Below, one piece after another: positions 45,889-56,678 of a stretch of 64,000 bases of DNA. Every line of letters starts with the position of its first letter. Position 1 is the stretch's first letter. The stretch is taken from positions 27,848,314 through 27,912,313 of the forward strand of contig CM046001.1 in assembly GCA_025175895.1 (NCBI GenBank), written 5' to 3'. A program made the translations under genes and the position numbers. The notes below the pieces were generated by a model that saw nothing but the letters and a program-made list of their open reading frames with translations, ran no database searches and had not been told where the DNA came from. Origin of the DNA: Wurfbainia villosa (taxonomy: Eukaryota > Streptophyta > Magnoliopsida > Zingiberales > Zingiberaceae).

Positions 45889-47111
45889 ATGATATCTTGA
45901 TATTTTCTAAATCAGAACATAGTCATATGAAGCATTTGGAAATAATGCTAAAAATTTGTGAAGAGAATGGGTTAATCTTATCTCCAACCAAATATAAATT
46001 GACTATCAAAAAGATTGAATTTCTTGGGGCAGAGATTGGTGAAGGAAAATTGAAGCTGCAACCTCATATAATCAAGAAAATTGCTGAATTCAAGGAAGAG
46101 CAGTTAAAAACCAAGAATGGTCTTCGATCTTGGTTAGGAATTCTTAATTACGCAAGGACATACATCCCCAACTTAAGCACTAAGCTGGGACCATTATATG
46201 AGAAAACATCTCCTCACGGGGATAAAAGAATGAAGGACTCAGATTGGAAAATTGTGAAACAGATCAAAGCCCAAGTCCAACAGCTACCTTACCTAGAAAT
46301 TCCCTCAGAAAATGCATATATCATCCTAGAAACAGATGGTTCAATGTCTGGCTGGGGAGGAGTATGCAAGTGGAAGAGACAAAAATTTGACCCATGGAAT
46401 ACTGAAAAGGTATGTGCTTATGCACATGGAAAATTCTAACAAGAAAATCAGCCATAGATGCTGAAATTTATGCAGCCATGGAGACACTAAGTTCGCTAAA
46501 AATTCATTATTTGGATAAGGAGGAAATCACTCTGAGGACAGACTGCCAAGCAATCATTAGTTTTCACAATAAAACTGTGAGGAACAAACCTTCCAGGGTT
46601 AGATGGTTGGCTTTCACCGATTACATTACAGGAACAGGTGTAAAAATTAATTTTGAACATATAGATGGAAAACTGAACTTTTTGCATTCACTATCCAGTT
46701 AATCAAGAGAAGGAGGAAGCCATCCACATGATCAGAACTGAGGACGAATGGACAAAGATCATGCATCCTGACACAACGACTTCATTTGATTACAAACTCT
46801 TGAATCAATATGAAGCCTTAGTCGCATCAACCACAAAGAATACATTCCCTCCAGAGGAACATGATAAAAGAAAAAGAATGGCGGAAATTGAAGAAGAATC
46901 AATCAATCAACTTTCCTTCGCCTTCAAAGAGCTGGAGCTGATTCAACAGGTAAAAGAATCAGACTTTTATTGCAGGCGACACTGGGAAGGAGCCAAGCAA
47001 CATTACTTCTGGGAGAAGTCTCAGGACATGGGGAGGATAAGACGTGACATTTGGCGTGTCTCAAACTCATTGAATGATATATACAGAGACATAAGGAAGA
47101 TGCCTCCCTAA
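45786..47111 (+). pseudogene. ORF3 segment: RT catalytic part and RNase H, copy 1
   Basis: Three successive frames (45786-46439, 46412-46702, 46728-47111). The first has VYIDDILIF (RT active site, YIDD at about 45882-45893) and reaches ETDGSMSGWGGV (first RNase H acidic residue). The second has AIDAEIYAAMETLSSLKI and LRTDCQAIISFHNK (further RNase H acidic residues). The third is the polyprotein C-terminus, ending IYRDIRKMPP. RT and RNase H copy the pregenomic RNA into DNA. Confidence 0.85.
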
Positions 47112-48908
47112 AAGCAGTGGTGAGCCCAAAACTGAGAAGACTGAGCCCCGGGGAGCCTTCTTCTCAAACAACTGTAAAGAAGACTTAGTGCTATCAGGAT
47201 TGATATCAGGATTGATAATATCTATATCAGAATTGCCTATATATCCCTGATTCTTCAATTTTTCGATTAACTCCTCATGCTTTCTGAAATTTTTTGGATT
47301 TGATGGCTCCATAGCATAATAGACTTTCTCCTGAATATTCAGATATTCTTCCTCATCCATGCTCAATTCTTGTATTGCGTGGACTGCTGCATCATTTGTG
47401 GTTATTGAGGTAACATTTTTATAAATAGTGATTAGGTTACCTTCAATCCGAAGTCCTCCCTGCATGTTTCGGATGAAATTGCAGCCTACCACCATTTGAA
47501 TTCCATCCCCAAGAGACATATCAAATGAATAAGTGAAGGAAATTCTGAACTTGTTATCACCTATGATCATTTGTCCGCCTTTTAGCTTCCATTTTGCCAA
47601 TTGCCTGGAATTTACACCATTTATTACAATAGTGTAAGGGTTCTTTTCCAGAATGCTTTCCGGGACTGCCCTTTTGTCTATGCAGCATGTTGTGGTTCCT
47701 GTATCTAAAATTGCACTAACTTTGATTGGAGCATGGTTAGGAATTTCCAGTACAACCATCATATTGTAAAGCCTGTTTATCATACGCTTGGAATGATATT
47801 CAGTACCTATTTTAGAAATAGTTCTTTCTTCAAGGTAACTGACCTGTTCCTTTCCTTTTTCAAGATTTTCTGGGTTCATTTCTTCAAATTCTCTTTCAAG
47901 GTCATGATACAAAGTCTCCTCTGCTGATTTCCTATTGAGCCTGTCAATTTCCATCATCAGTCTGGAATTTTCTGCCAACAGAAAAGTAATATATTCCGTT
48001 AACTCTTTGATCAGTGCTTTATCATTGTGCTGGACAGGTGCTGGTTCTGTTACTACTTCCTGTTTTAAGTAATAATCTGCACAAGGTGCATAAGCTGTTA
48101 GATTACAATTACTGCAATTAATTCGACTGATTTTGGTATCCTTCCACGAATTTGCACCCAAAGATAAATGGTCCGACTTCATTGTTATGTAGCCATGTGA
48201 GTTCACAATAAGCTTGTTCCTCAGGGATATTAATTTGAACTCGCCTCTATCTTCACCAAAAAGAACAAACAAGAATTCTTTTTCAGGAAAAGTAGCTGTT
48301 ACCATGCTACAGTGTTGTTCAGTATCCATTTCTCCCTCTGATATGCTGCAAATGGTGTCACTTTCAGTTTCATCTTGGTCTACTAATACAACATCAAATT
48401 CTTCTGGTAGATCAATTTCGTTGAGCATTGCTATTCTCTCCTTGTTTCCTGTTTTGTTTCGACATTCCCTTGCAAAATGTCCTTCTTCTCCACATATGTA
48501 GCATTTGCACTTTCTTACCTTGGTTCTGTCATGCTGGTACTTCTTTTTGATCACACGAACGTGTGATTTGTGAGGTTTTCCTTTGTAACTCTGGGCCTTT
48601 CTCAGACCATACCTCTTCTGTCCCTGGTAGTAACTGGGCAGAGGTATTTGTGAACAAAACTGCAAGTCTTTTAAGCTCCTTTGAAGTGAAGCCTGTTTGC
48701 ACATCTCCTTGAGTTCTTGATAAGCGTGATGAATTCGGGGAAGAACTCCTATAGTGTTTCCTGGGTAGCGTTCCTGAAACTTCTGCTCAAGATAATTTCC
48801 AATTAATGGAGGCATTTTTCGAGAAAACTTACTTGATAATTCTTCATTAATGAACATTCTATCTGTCTTTGCTGCTAGCTCTTTGTATTGGTTCATATAG
48901 GCAACCAA
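47067..48908 (-). pseudogene. ORF3 segment, copy 2: capsid end, zinc knuckle, protease, chimeric tail
   Basis: A 613-residue open frame. It starts inside the capsid (MVAYMNQYKELAAKTDR), then the knuckle CYICGEEGHFAREC, the partly altered Cys-rich region (CSNCNLTAYAPC; the first CKFC is changed), the coiled coil and the protease as AILDTGTTTCCID, with Thr after DTG where the other copies have Ala. After QGYIG a small deletion removes about 13 residues. The last 50 or so residues cross the copy 1 junction and read the antisense of copy 1. The tail is an accident of the junction and not a domain. Confidence 0.85.
47112..47220. other. Tail-to-tail junction of virus copies 1 and 2
   Basis: Copy 1 continues about 90 bp into the viral 3' intergenic region. 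Similarity to the mirror sequence at 52690-52767 weakens after 47173. At about 47191-47215 the direct duplication ATCAGGATTGAT, ATCAGGATTGAT marks the switch to copy 2 in reverse orientation. Copy 3 has this phrase once (about 54496). Confidence 0.75.
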
Positions 48909-49008
48909 TTCCTTTGTGCTTGGACAAGCTAATCTTTCTAGATCAAGATAAGCCTGGTTTTCTCATTTTGACCAGGGTGATTATTCTTCTTATCTGTGAC
49001 AGAACATT

Positions 49009-49503
49009 TTACGTTTCATCTGCTGGATTGATTAGCTTATCATATTGATCAGGGAACATCATTCTCCATTGGAAGAAAGTCTTCTTCTCAATTTCCCCCA
49101 ATAGATTTTCAATATATAGTACTTTGGATCTCTTATCAGCCCAAAATTTTGAGTCAATTACATTAGTAGTAATTGATTCCCACCTGGAAATGACATCGTT
49201 ATACAAACCAATATCATCAGGTAAGACTAGAAGTGCACCTGTTTGTTGTTGGGCAGGAGGGAGTTGCCATAATTCATTGTTATACCCTTCCTTGAATCGC
49301 CCCATCTTTGAATGAGAAAGATCCATAGTATTGTAAGGATTCATCCTTCCGGCTGGTCTTGATGCAGGGCCATATTGTGGAGGACCCATGACTGAATCAT
49401 CTGGTGGATTAAATGCAGATGTTGCTCTTGATGATGCTAGAATATTTCTTATTAAAGGATAATCCATTTCTGCATCATCTAGCGAGTGAAACCACTTCTT
49501 CAA
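49009..49503 (-). pseudogene. ORF3 segment: capsid N-terminal part, copy 2
   Basis: A 164-residue stretch from LDDAEMDYPLIRNILASS through MDLSHSKMGRFKEGYNNELW to MMFPDQYDKLINPADET, then a frameshift or deletion (48909-49008). It is the same capsid region as copy 1 residues 60-225. Confidence 0.82.
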
Positions 49504-49581
49504 GATTTATAATATCTCATCACCTTCATCTTCATCGTTCAATGTTGTTTTTGAAGAATAGAATGTTTCCTCTTCATCTTC

Positions 49582-51292
49582 TTAATCAGAATCTCCCCAA
49601 GATGGGGTAATAAGACTCATATCCCAATCATGCTTTGGTATTGTGTATTTGACATAATAGTCAAATTTTCCACTGGGCTGCCCCAAAGTATCCCAGATTT
49701 TTTCTTCTGTATTTTGAGAACTTCTCTCTCCACCACCTTTCGCAAATGGATTAATCCATTCTTCATCTTGCAGTGTGAATAAAGTTTGTTCTTCAGAAAT
49801 GGAGGGAGGGCATAATTTCTTCATAAGTTTGTCCCATGCTTCTGTACCCATTTGAGTACTACTTTCCCCAAATCCTTGTTGTTGCCTTCTTGTGTGGATA
49901 AATCTCCACTTGTTGGACTGGAATAATGCTGGTCTTCTCTAGGATAAGTTGAGCCACTACTTCTCCCTGTGATAATTTTAGAATCTCTGAAGTCATATTG
50001 AAAACCAAAATATATACCTGGCCTCGGTAGTCATTATCAATTACTCCAGCTACAATTTGAATGCCTTTCTTCCATGAAATCCCAGATTTAGGAGCTATTC
50101 TTCCGTAGTGTCCTTCTGGAATAGCGAACGCTAATCCAGTTTCTATTAATGCTCTACCTCCTGGTTGGATTTCATAATTATAGCATATTGAAAGGTCATA
50201 CCCGATTGATCCTTTCGTCTTCCTCGTGGGTATCTTTGCTTCATGATTTGTTTTTAGTACTTCAAGTACTAGCTCTTCTGTGGTGATAATAGCCAAAATT
50301 TCTTGTTCTGCTTCCCCTATTTCCATATCATCCTGGTTGACAGATGCAATCTTATTTTCAGAAATAGGAATATAGCCTTCAAATTGTAGTGAAACGCTTC
50401 CATCTAAGAGTGTCCTTGTCTCTACCCTGGTTGTTGCCACAGGGTTTCTTCTGGCTGATGGCCTTAGTATCCATCTTTGTTGTTGTAGTTATTCAGTAGT
50501 GAATCTTGTGCCTGGGATTGCGTTGACTCCTCTACTAACCAGGTAGTCTGTAACATTCTGGACATTGTAGGAGAAATTAGTGAAACTAGTATTGGTTAGA
50601 CGCCCTACTATCATTCTTGTGATTAGTAGATTGCTAGTTCCTCCTTGCCACTCATGATATCCATGTGTTTGAATAGATAACTCGATGTTATTTGCAAAGT
50701 CTTCAACATTGATCATCAGGTCAGGGATAACATATACCATCTGGGTTCCTCCGCTCAAATCCATTTCCATTGTAGCAATAATGGATCTGTCACCTCTCCA
50801 TCTTGTATCTCGTAACACTACTAGTACCATACCTCCAGTATTCCTTCTATGCAGGGCATGTACCCTGATCATCACTAATCCCATGTGAATATGATGAAAA
50901 CCTGCTTCTCTGAGCCTTTGATGACTTTCTTCAGTGACCAATGGAAGGTCCACCTGACTTTCTTCAATGCATAAAAGATCCTCCTCAGAGTAATGCTGAT
51001 ATACTCTGTGTTGAGTGGGCTGAAAGCCTGTAGAATATAATATTTCAGCTGGCACCATATTTGCTCTTCTTGTTCTAGAAATTTCCAGTTGCTCTTCCGG
51101 ATCTACTTGACTTTCAATAGATCTTCTATATCTCCTTTTGTTGGGGAATATCCTTCTTTGAAGATTATAAAGCATCCTTTGACCCTGCCTGTAGTCTCGT
51201 ATTTGATTTTCTGAGCTTGGTACTTGGACGGTTGATGATGTACCAATAGCAGGTGGTCGGGTGCTAGTGGAATGTCTTGCTCTTGAAGACAT
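49582..51292 (-). pseudogene. ORF3 N-terminus: movement protein and dUTPase, copy 2
   Basis: It starts at the TAATG overlap with ORF2 (51292). The first frame (51292-50489, 267 residues) passes the position where copies 1 and 3 have TAG and covers the movement-protein region. It ends at TAG at about 50489 within TTEEL. The next frame (50440-49859) has dUTPase motifs GSIGYDL (about 50212), GRIAPKSGIS, AGVIDNDYRGQV and QGEVVAQLILEK. The segment before motif 5 is shortened (VEIYPHKKATTRIWGK). The frame 49851-49582 leads into the acidic capsid N-terminus. Confidence 0.85.
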
Positions 51293-51693
51293 TATTTTAA
51301 TTTTTCGTTGTTGAGAATATCTACAGGATTCTTAAATACTAATATAGAGCCTTTCTTCTTTGGAATTACGGATCCTTCAGCAAGATTAATTCCTGCGATT
51401 CTTTTAGTAAGATCGTCAATAACACCTTCAAGTTCCTTAGAAGGTCCTACTGCTTGAGTAGATGCTTGTCCTTTTAATTGATTTATTTGATTTCTCAGAT
51501 CCTGCACCTGTTTGTAAATATCTATCAGGAAAGATATTATTGTGTTATTTTGTTTAACAAGGACCCTTTGGTATTCAAGGAGGTTTTGTCGTGATGGTAC
51601 TGCAAAACCTATTGCTGGTGGCTCTATAACTTCTGTTGTTTTTAAGATTTTTAGGTATGAGCTTTCAACAGATTGATTTTCTAATTCGCTCAT
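51292..51693 (-). CDS. Badnavirus ORF2-like protein, copy 2
   Basis: 133 residues, intact. It differs from copies 1 and 3 at several sites, including a local change (SRQNLLEYQRV for SQYKTSFEYQRV), which comes from a small compensated indel. It keeps both overlaps (ATGA with ORF1, TAATG with ORF3). Confidence 0.82.
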   Translation of the reverse strand: MSELENQSVESSYLKILKTTEVIEPPAIGFAVPSRQNLLEYQRVLVKQNNTIISFLIDIYKQVQDLRNQINQLKGQASTQAVGPSKELEGVIDDLTKRIAGINLAEGSVIPKKKGSILVFKNPVDILNNEKLK

Positions 51694-52100
51694 CCACCTA
51701 TTAAGCTTTTCACCTCTTGCAGGACTTGTTCTATTTTTCTGACACTTGTCCTTAACTCTTTTTCTAGGACTTCTTCCTCCGCTAGGATTGGTTGTATTAT
51801 TGCTTTAATTTCTCCAAGCTTTGGGCTTCGATTGTTGACAATTTCTTTTTCTAAAGAAGCTACTGTATCTTTTAAGAGAGATATTTCACCCTTTAGCTTA
51901 AGATTCTCTTCTTCCAATACAAAGAAATGTTTTAGAGTGACTTTAGAAAGGAGTGAGATCCTATCAAACACCACCTCAAGGTTGTTGGCTAAGAGTAGGT
52001 TTGTTGGTTCTGGATTCTTAGCAAGATCAAGGTATTCCAGGTTTTTGGTTTGGGATTTCTCATACCATTGCCTTATGTTTTGTTCAAATCTATCACTCAT
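51690..52100 (-). CDS. Badnavirus ORF1-like protein, copy 2
   Basis: 136 residues, intact, with the same features as the copy 1 protein; LEKELRTS replaces LAKELRTS. It is the only ORF1 copy in the window with a complete viral intergenic region upstream, but the downstream polyprotein is truncated. Confidence 0.83.
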   Translation of the reverse strand: MSDRFEQNIRQWYEKSQTKNLEYLDLAKNPEPTNLLLANNLEVVFDRISLLSKVTLKHFFVLEEENLKLKGEISLLKDTVASLEKEIVNNRSPKLGEIKAIIQPILAEEEVLEKELRTSVRKIEQVLQEVKSLIGG

Positions 52101-52343
52101 CCAATTTCTGACTTACTTACGGCTTAGCATTTTGTAAAATTTTCTTGCTCACCCGATGGGACACGGCTCTCCCTGGAGTCTTACGTTCACTTCGGTCTTT
52201 TGCAATCAATTAACAAAATCTTTCGCCTTATCATAAACCATTAATGAAGATAAAGGTTGTATTGAAACAAAAAGGATAGTTAGACCCGTACCTTCAACCT
52301 GGAATATAAGGGATTTTAGCCAAGAAACATGGCTCTGATACTA
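52101..52343 (-). other. Viral leader and primer binding site, copy 2
   Basis: On the minus strand TAGTATCAGAGCCATG (52343-52328) is the primer site with one mismatch (second base) from the canonical TGGTATCAGAGC seen in copies 1 and 3. A 227-bp leader precedes ORF1. Confidence 0.85.
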
Positions 52344-52767
52344 GGAAAGGATCGTTTTCTTTTGAAAATAAAATCGGGACTATGTCCTGAATTTTATTTA
52401 AAGAAAGAACAGAACACAAACTTACTTCGAAACTGGAAACTCACACACTTCAAACTTGAAACTAGAAACTCAAACTTGAGGAATGATGTACTCGGTGTTG
52501 CTCGAGTTTGTCAAACCTCCTACCACTCTAGTCCTTTTATAATGAGGAAGGTTGTATTGGAATTGAAGCGGGTAACCATTTTGTCCCCATCGTCCTTCAT
52601 TTCCACTACACTTTCTATCATAAAAGACTTTATAGTCACACAGACTAAAGAAAAACCCTTTACAGCTCACAGCATAATTATTTGATAAGACAGCACAACC
52701 TTTAGAGTTGTTTGAGAAGACGACTCCCCAGGGCTCAGTCTTCTCAGTTTTGGGCTCACCACTGCTT
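52344..52767 (-). promoter_or_regulatory. Viral intergenic region with TATA box and polyadenylation signal
   Basis: This is the only complete viral intergenic region in the window, linking the copy 3 ORF3 stop to the copy 2 primer site. On the minus strand TTATAAAAGG (52542-52533) is a TATA-type box. AATAAA at 52398-52393 lies about 140 bases downstream, as expected for a pararetrovirus in which the poly(A) site follows the transcription start and is first bypassed. Function is inferred by analogy with badnavirus promoters. Confidence 0.7.
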
Positions 52768-53869
52768 TTAGGGAGGCATCTTCCTTATGTCTCTGTATAT
52801 ATCATTCAATGAGTTTGAGACACGCCAAATGTCATGTCTTATCCTCCCCATGTCCTGAGACTTCTCCCAGAAGTAATGTTGCTTGGCTCCTTCCCAGTGT
52901 CGCCTACAATGAAAGTCTGATTCTTTTACCTGCAGAATCAGCTCCAGCTCTTTGAAGGCGAAGGAAAGTTGATTGATTGATTCTTCTTCAATTTCCGCCA
53001 TTCTTTTTCTTTTGTCATGTTCCTCTGGAGGGAATGTATTCTTTGTGGTTGATGCGACTAAGGCTTCATATTGATTCAAGAGTTTGTAATCAAATGAAGT
53101 CGTTGTGTCAGGATGCATGATCCTTGTCCATTCGTCCTCAGTTCTGATCATGTGGATGGCTTCCTCCTTCTCTTCAATTAACCTGGATAGTGAATCTGCA
53201 AAAATGTTCAGTTTTCCATCTATTTGTTCAAAATTAATTTTTACACCTGTTTCTGTAATGTAATCGGTGAAAGCCAACCATCTAACCCTGGAAGGTTTGT
53301 TCCTCACAGTTTTATTGTGAAAACTAATGATTGCTTGGCAGTCTGTCCTCAGAGTGATTTCCTCCTTATCCAAATAATGAATTTTTAGCGAACTTAGTGT
53401 CTCCATGGCTGCATAAATTTCAGCATCTATGGCTGATTTTACTGTTGGGAATTTTCCATGTGCATAAGCACATACCTTTTCAGTATTCCGTGGGTCAAAT
53501 TTTTGTCTCTTCCACTTGCATACTCCTCCCCAGCCAGACATTGAACCATCTGTTTCTAGGATGATATATGCATTTTTCTGGGAATTTCTAGGGTCGTAGT
53601 CACTGGACTTGGGCTTTGATCTGTTTCACAATTTTCCAATCTGAGTCCTTCATTCTTTTATCCCCGTGAGGAGATGTTTTCTCATATAATGGTCCCAGCT
53701 TAGTGCTTAAGTTGGGGATGTATGTCCTTGCGTAATTAAGAATTCCTAACCAAGATCGAAGACCATTCTTGGTTTTTAACTGCTCTTCCTTGAATTCAGC
53801 AATTTTCTTGATTATATGAGGTTGCAGCTTCAATTTTCCTTTCACCAATCTCTGCCCCAAGAAATTCAA
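52768..53869 (-). pseudogene. ORF3 C-terminus: RT connection and RNase H, copy 3
   Basis: The frame 53541-52768 (257 residues) has SGWGGVCKWKRQKFDP, AIDAEIYAAMETLSSLKI and LRTDCQAIISFHNK, which are RNase H acidic blocks, then FADSLSRLIEEKEE and the C-terminus IYRDIRKMPP. The first RNase H block, ETDGS, lies in this frame just upstream of the first Met. The frame 53869-53600 covers the RT thumb-like part (SWLGILNYARTYIPNLSTKL). A frameshift at about 53600 separates them. Confidence 0.85.
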
Positions 53870-55004
53870 TCTTTTTGACAGCCAATTTATATTTGGTTGG
53901 AGATAAGATTAACCCATTCTCTTCACAAATTTTTAGCATTATTTCCAAATGCTTCATATGACTATGTTCTGATTTAAAAAATATCAAGATATCATCTATA
54001 TATACAGTAATGAAATTTTCCGTACCTTGAAAGCAGGAATCCATTTTCCTTTGAAATGCAGCAGGTGCATTTTTCAAGACAAATGGCATTAATAGCCATT
54101 CGTAAAGTCCAGAAGGGCTAATAAAATCCGTCCATTCCATAGACTCAGGATCCATAGCTATCTGATGAAATCCTGATTTGAGATCAAATTTTGAGTAAAT
54201 TTTTGAATTTCCCACCTTCTTCAAGATAGTGTTGATGCCTGGAAGGCTGTATTGATCTTTGTAGGTATTGTCATTCAGGGTTTTATAGTTGAAAACCATT
54301 CTTTCCTTCCCTCTTACTTCCTTCTTTGTAATGGGATCAATACTAGTACCTGACTGTACAATCATGGTCATAGTTCTGTGCCTACTTTTGCTTGGCCTGA
54401 TAACCTTCAACTGGAGTAATGCTTTAATATGCTTTTCAAATGCCTGCTTCATGAGGGGAGTTATATGAGATAAAGGCTTATCCTGAATTGTGATATCAGG
54501 ATTGATAATATCTATTTTGCACAGAATTCTATTTTTTGACCAATATTTCAGTGGGTCTTCGCCTATATATCCCTGATTCTTCAATTTTTCGATTAACTCC
54601 TCATGCTTTCTGAAAATTTTTGGATTTGATGGCTCCATAGCATAATAGACTTTCTCCTGAATATTCAGATATTCTTCCTCATCCATGCTCAATTCTTGTA
54701 TTGCGTGGACTGCTGCATCATTTGTGGTTATTGAGGTAACATTTTTATAAATAGTGATTAGGTTACCTTCAATCCGAAGTCCTCCCTGCATGTTTCGGAT
54801 GAAATTGCAGCCTACCACCATTTCAATTCCATCCCCAAGAGACATATCAAATGAATAAGTGAAGGGTATTCTGAACTTGTTATCACCTATGATCATTTGT
54901 CCGCCTTTTAGCTTCCATTTTGCCAATTGCCTGGAATTTGCACAATAGTGTAAGGGTTCTTTTCCAGAATGCTTTCCGGGACTGCGCTTTTGTCTATGCA
55001 GCAT
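53796..55004 (-). pseudogene. ORF3 segment: reverse transcriptase, copy 3
   Basis: A 402-residue open frame covers the protease end (QLAKWKLKGGQMIIGDNKF) and nearly the whole RT: HIKALLQLKVIRPSKSRHRT, RMVFNYKTLNDNTYKDQYSL, FDLKSGFHQIAMDPESMEW, LKNAPAAFQRKMDS and VYIDDILIFFKS (catalytic YIDD). It ends in a frameshift within FLGAEIGE. This is the least damaged RT of the viral copies; copy 2 has none. Confidence 0.87.
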
Positions 55005-55577
55005 GTTGTGGCTCCTGTATCTAAAATTGCACTAACTTTGATTGGAGCATGGTTAGGAATTTCCAGTACAACCATCATATTGTAAAGCCTGTTTATCATA
55101 CGCTTGGAATGATATTCAGTACCTATTTTAGAAATAGTTCTTTCTTCAAGGTAAGGTAATCAATTCCTTTCCTTTTCAAGATTTTCGTTCATTTCTTCAA
55201 ATTCTCTTTCAAGGTCATGATACAAAGTCTCTCTCGATTTCCTATTGAGCCCATCAATTTCCATCATCACCGAATTTTCTCGCCAATGAAAAGTAATATA
55301 TTCCGTTAACTCTTTGATCGCTGCTTTATCATTGTCTTTGACAGTCTTTGGTTCTACATTACTTCTGCTTTAAGTAATAATCGCACAAGGTGCACAAGTG
55401 TAGATTACAATTATCTGCAATTAATTCGACTGATTTTGGTATTCCTTCCATGCATTTGCACTCAAAGATAAATGGTCTGGACTTCCTTGTTATGTAGCCA
55501 TGTGTGATCATAATAAGCTTGTTCCTCAGGGATATTAATTTGAACCTGCCAGCCTCTATCTTCACCAAAAAGAACAA
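54908..55577 (-). pseudogene. ORF3 segment: Cys-rich region and protease active site, copy 3
   Basis: Frame 55099-54908 has the protease active site AILDTGATTCCID, then loses frame after NPYTIV because about 12 bp are missing relative to copy 1. Upstream, 55577-55140 is unusually divergent: many small indels break the Cys-rich and coiled-coil parts, although DNA similarity to copies 1 and 2 is clear on both sides. The patchiness may reflect consensus errors in the assembly. Confidence 0.75.
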
Positions 55578-55623
55578 ACAAGAATTCTTTTTCAGGAAAA
55601 GTAGCTGTTACCATGCTACAGTG

Positions 55624-56648
55624 TTATTCAGTATCCATTTCTCCCTCTGATATGCTGCAAATGGTGTCACTTTCAGTTTCATCTTGGTCTACTGATACAA
55701 CATCAAATTCTTCTGGTAGATCAATTTCGTTGAGCATTGCTATTCTCTTCTTGTTTCCTGTTTTGTTTCGACATTCCCTTGCAAAATGTCCTTCTTCTCC
55801 ACATATGTAGCATTTGCACTTTCTTACCTTGGTTCTGTCATGCTGATACTTCTTTTTGATCACACGAACGTGTGATTTGTGAGGTTTTCCTTTGTAACTC
55901 TGGGCCTTTCTCAGACCATACCTCTTCTGTCCCTGGTGGTAACTGGGCAGAGGTATTTATGAACAAAACTGCAAGTCTTTTAGGCTCCTTTGAAGTGAAG
56001 CCTGTTTGCACATCTCCTTGAGTTCTTGATAAGCGTGATGAATTCGGAGAAGAACTCCTATAGTGTTTCCTGGGTAGCGTTCCTGAAACTTCTGCTCAAG
56101 ATAATTTCCAATTAATGGAGGCATTTTTCGGTAGAACTTACTTGATAATTCTTCATTAATGAACATTCTGCATGTCTTTGCTGCTAGCTCTTTGTATTGG
56201 TTCATATAGGCAACCAATTCCTTTGTGCTTGGACAAGCTAATCTTTCTAGATCAAGATAAGCCTGGTTCTGCTCCGCTGTTGACCCTGAAGTGGGATCTT
56301 CTAGGGTGATTATTCTTCTTATCTGTGACAGAACATTTTGCATTTCATCTGCTGCATTGATTAGCTTCTCCATTGGATGAAAGTCTTCTTCTCAATTTCC
56401 CCCAATAGATTTTCAATATATAGTACTTTGGATCTCTTATCGGCCCAAAATTTTGAGTCAATTACATTAGTAGTAATTGATTCCCACCTGGAAATGACAT
56501 CGTTATACAAACCAATATCATCAGGTAAGACCAGAAGTGCACCTATTTGTTGTTGGGCAGGAGGGAGTTGCCATAATTCATTGTTATACCCTTCCTTGAA
56601 TCGCCCCACCTTTGAATGAGAAAGATCTATAGTATTGTAAGGATTCAT
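55624..56648 (-). pseudogene. ORF3 segment: capsid and zinc knuckle, copy 3
   Basis: Three pieces (56648-56361, 56373-55957, 55863-55624) cover the capsid core from SHSKVGRFKEGYNNELW through VAYMNQYKELAAKTCR to the knuckle CYICGEEGHFAREC. Breaks: a short deletion after FIQWR (about 56370), which removes the MMFPDQYDK part, and a stop after LQFCS. Confidence 0.83.
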
Positions 56649-56678
56649 CCTTCCGGCTGGTCTTGATGCAGGGCCATA

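Larger units (their letters stand above)
40161..47200 (+). mobile_element. Endogenous badnavirus-like pararetrovirus, copy 1
   Basis: The copy runs from 40 bp upstream of the viral tRNA-Met primer site through ORF1, ORF2 and the whole length of ORF3 to about 90 bp past the ORF3 stop. It then meets copy 2 tail to tail. The organisation (ATGA and TAATG overlaps, two small ORFs, polyprotein order MP, CP, PR, RT, RH) is that of Badnavirus. ORF3 is broken by a TAG, a TAA and several frameshifts. The intergenic promoter region is almost entirely missing from this copy. Confidence 0.9.
47200..52343 (-). mobile_element. Endogenous badnavirus-like pararetrovirus, copy 2 (3' truncated)
   Basis: On the minus strand it runs from primer site (52343-52328) through ORF1, ORF2 and ORF3 up to just past the protease. 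RT and RNase H are missing. It continues directly from the intergenic region shared with copy 3, so copies 3 and 2 are a head-to-tail tandem. It lacks the early TAG shared by copies 1 and 3 but has other stops and frameshifts of its own. Confidence 0.88.

Noticed and set aside
47067..47250. C-terminal 50 or so residues of the 613-residue frame as a new protein domain
   Set aside because: They are the antisense of copy 1 viral sequence read through the tail-to-tail junction.
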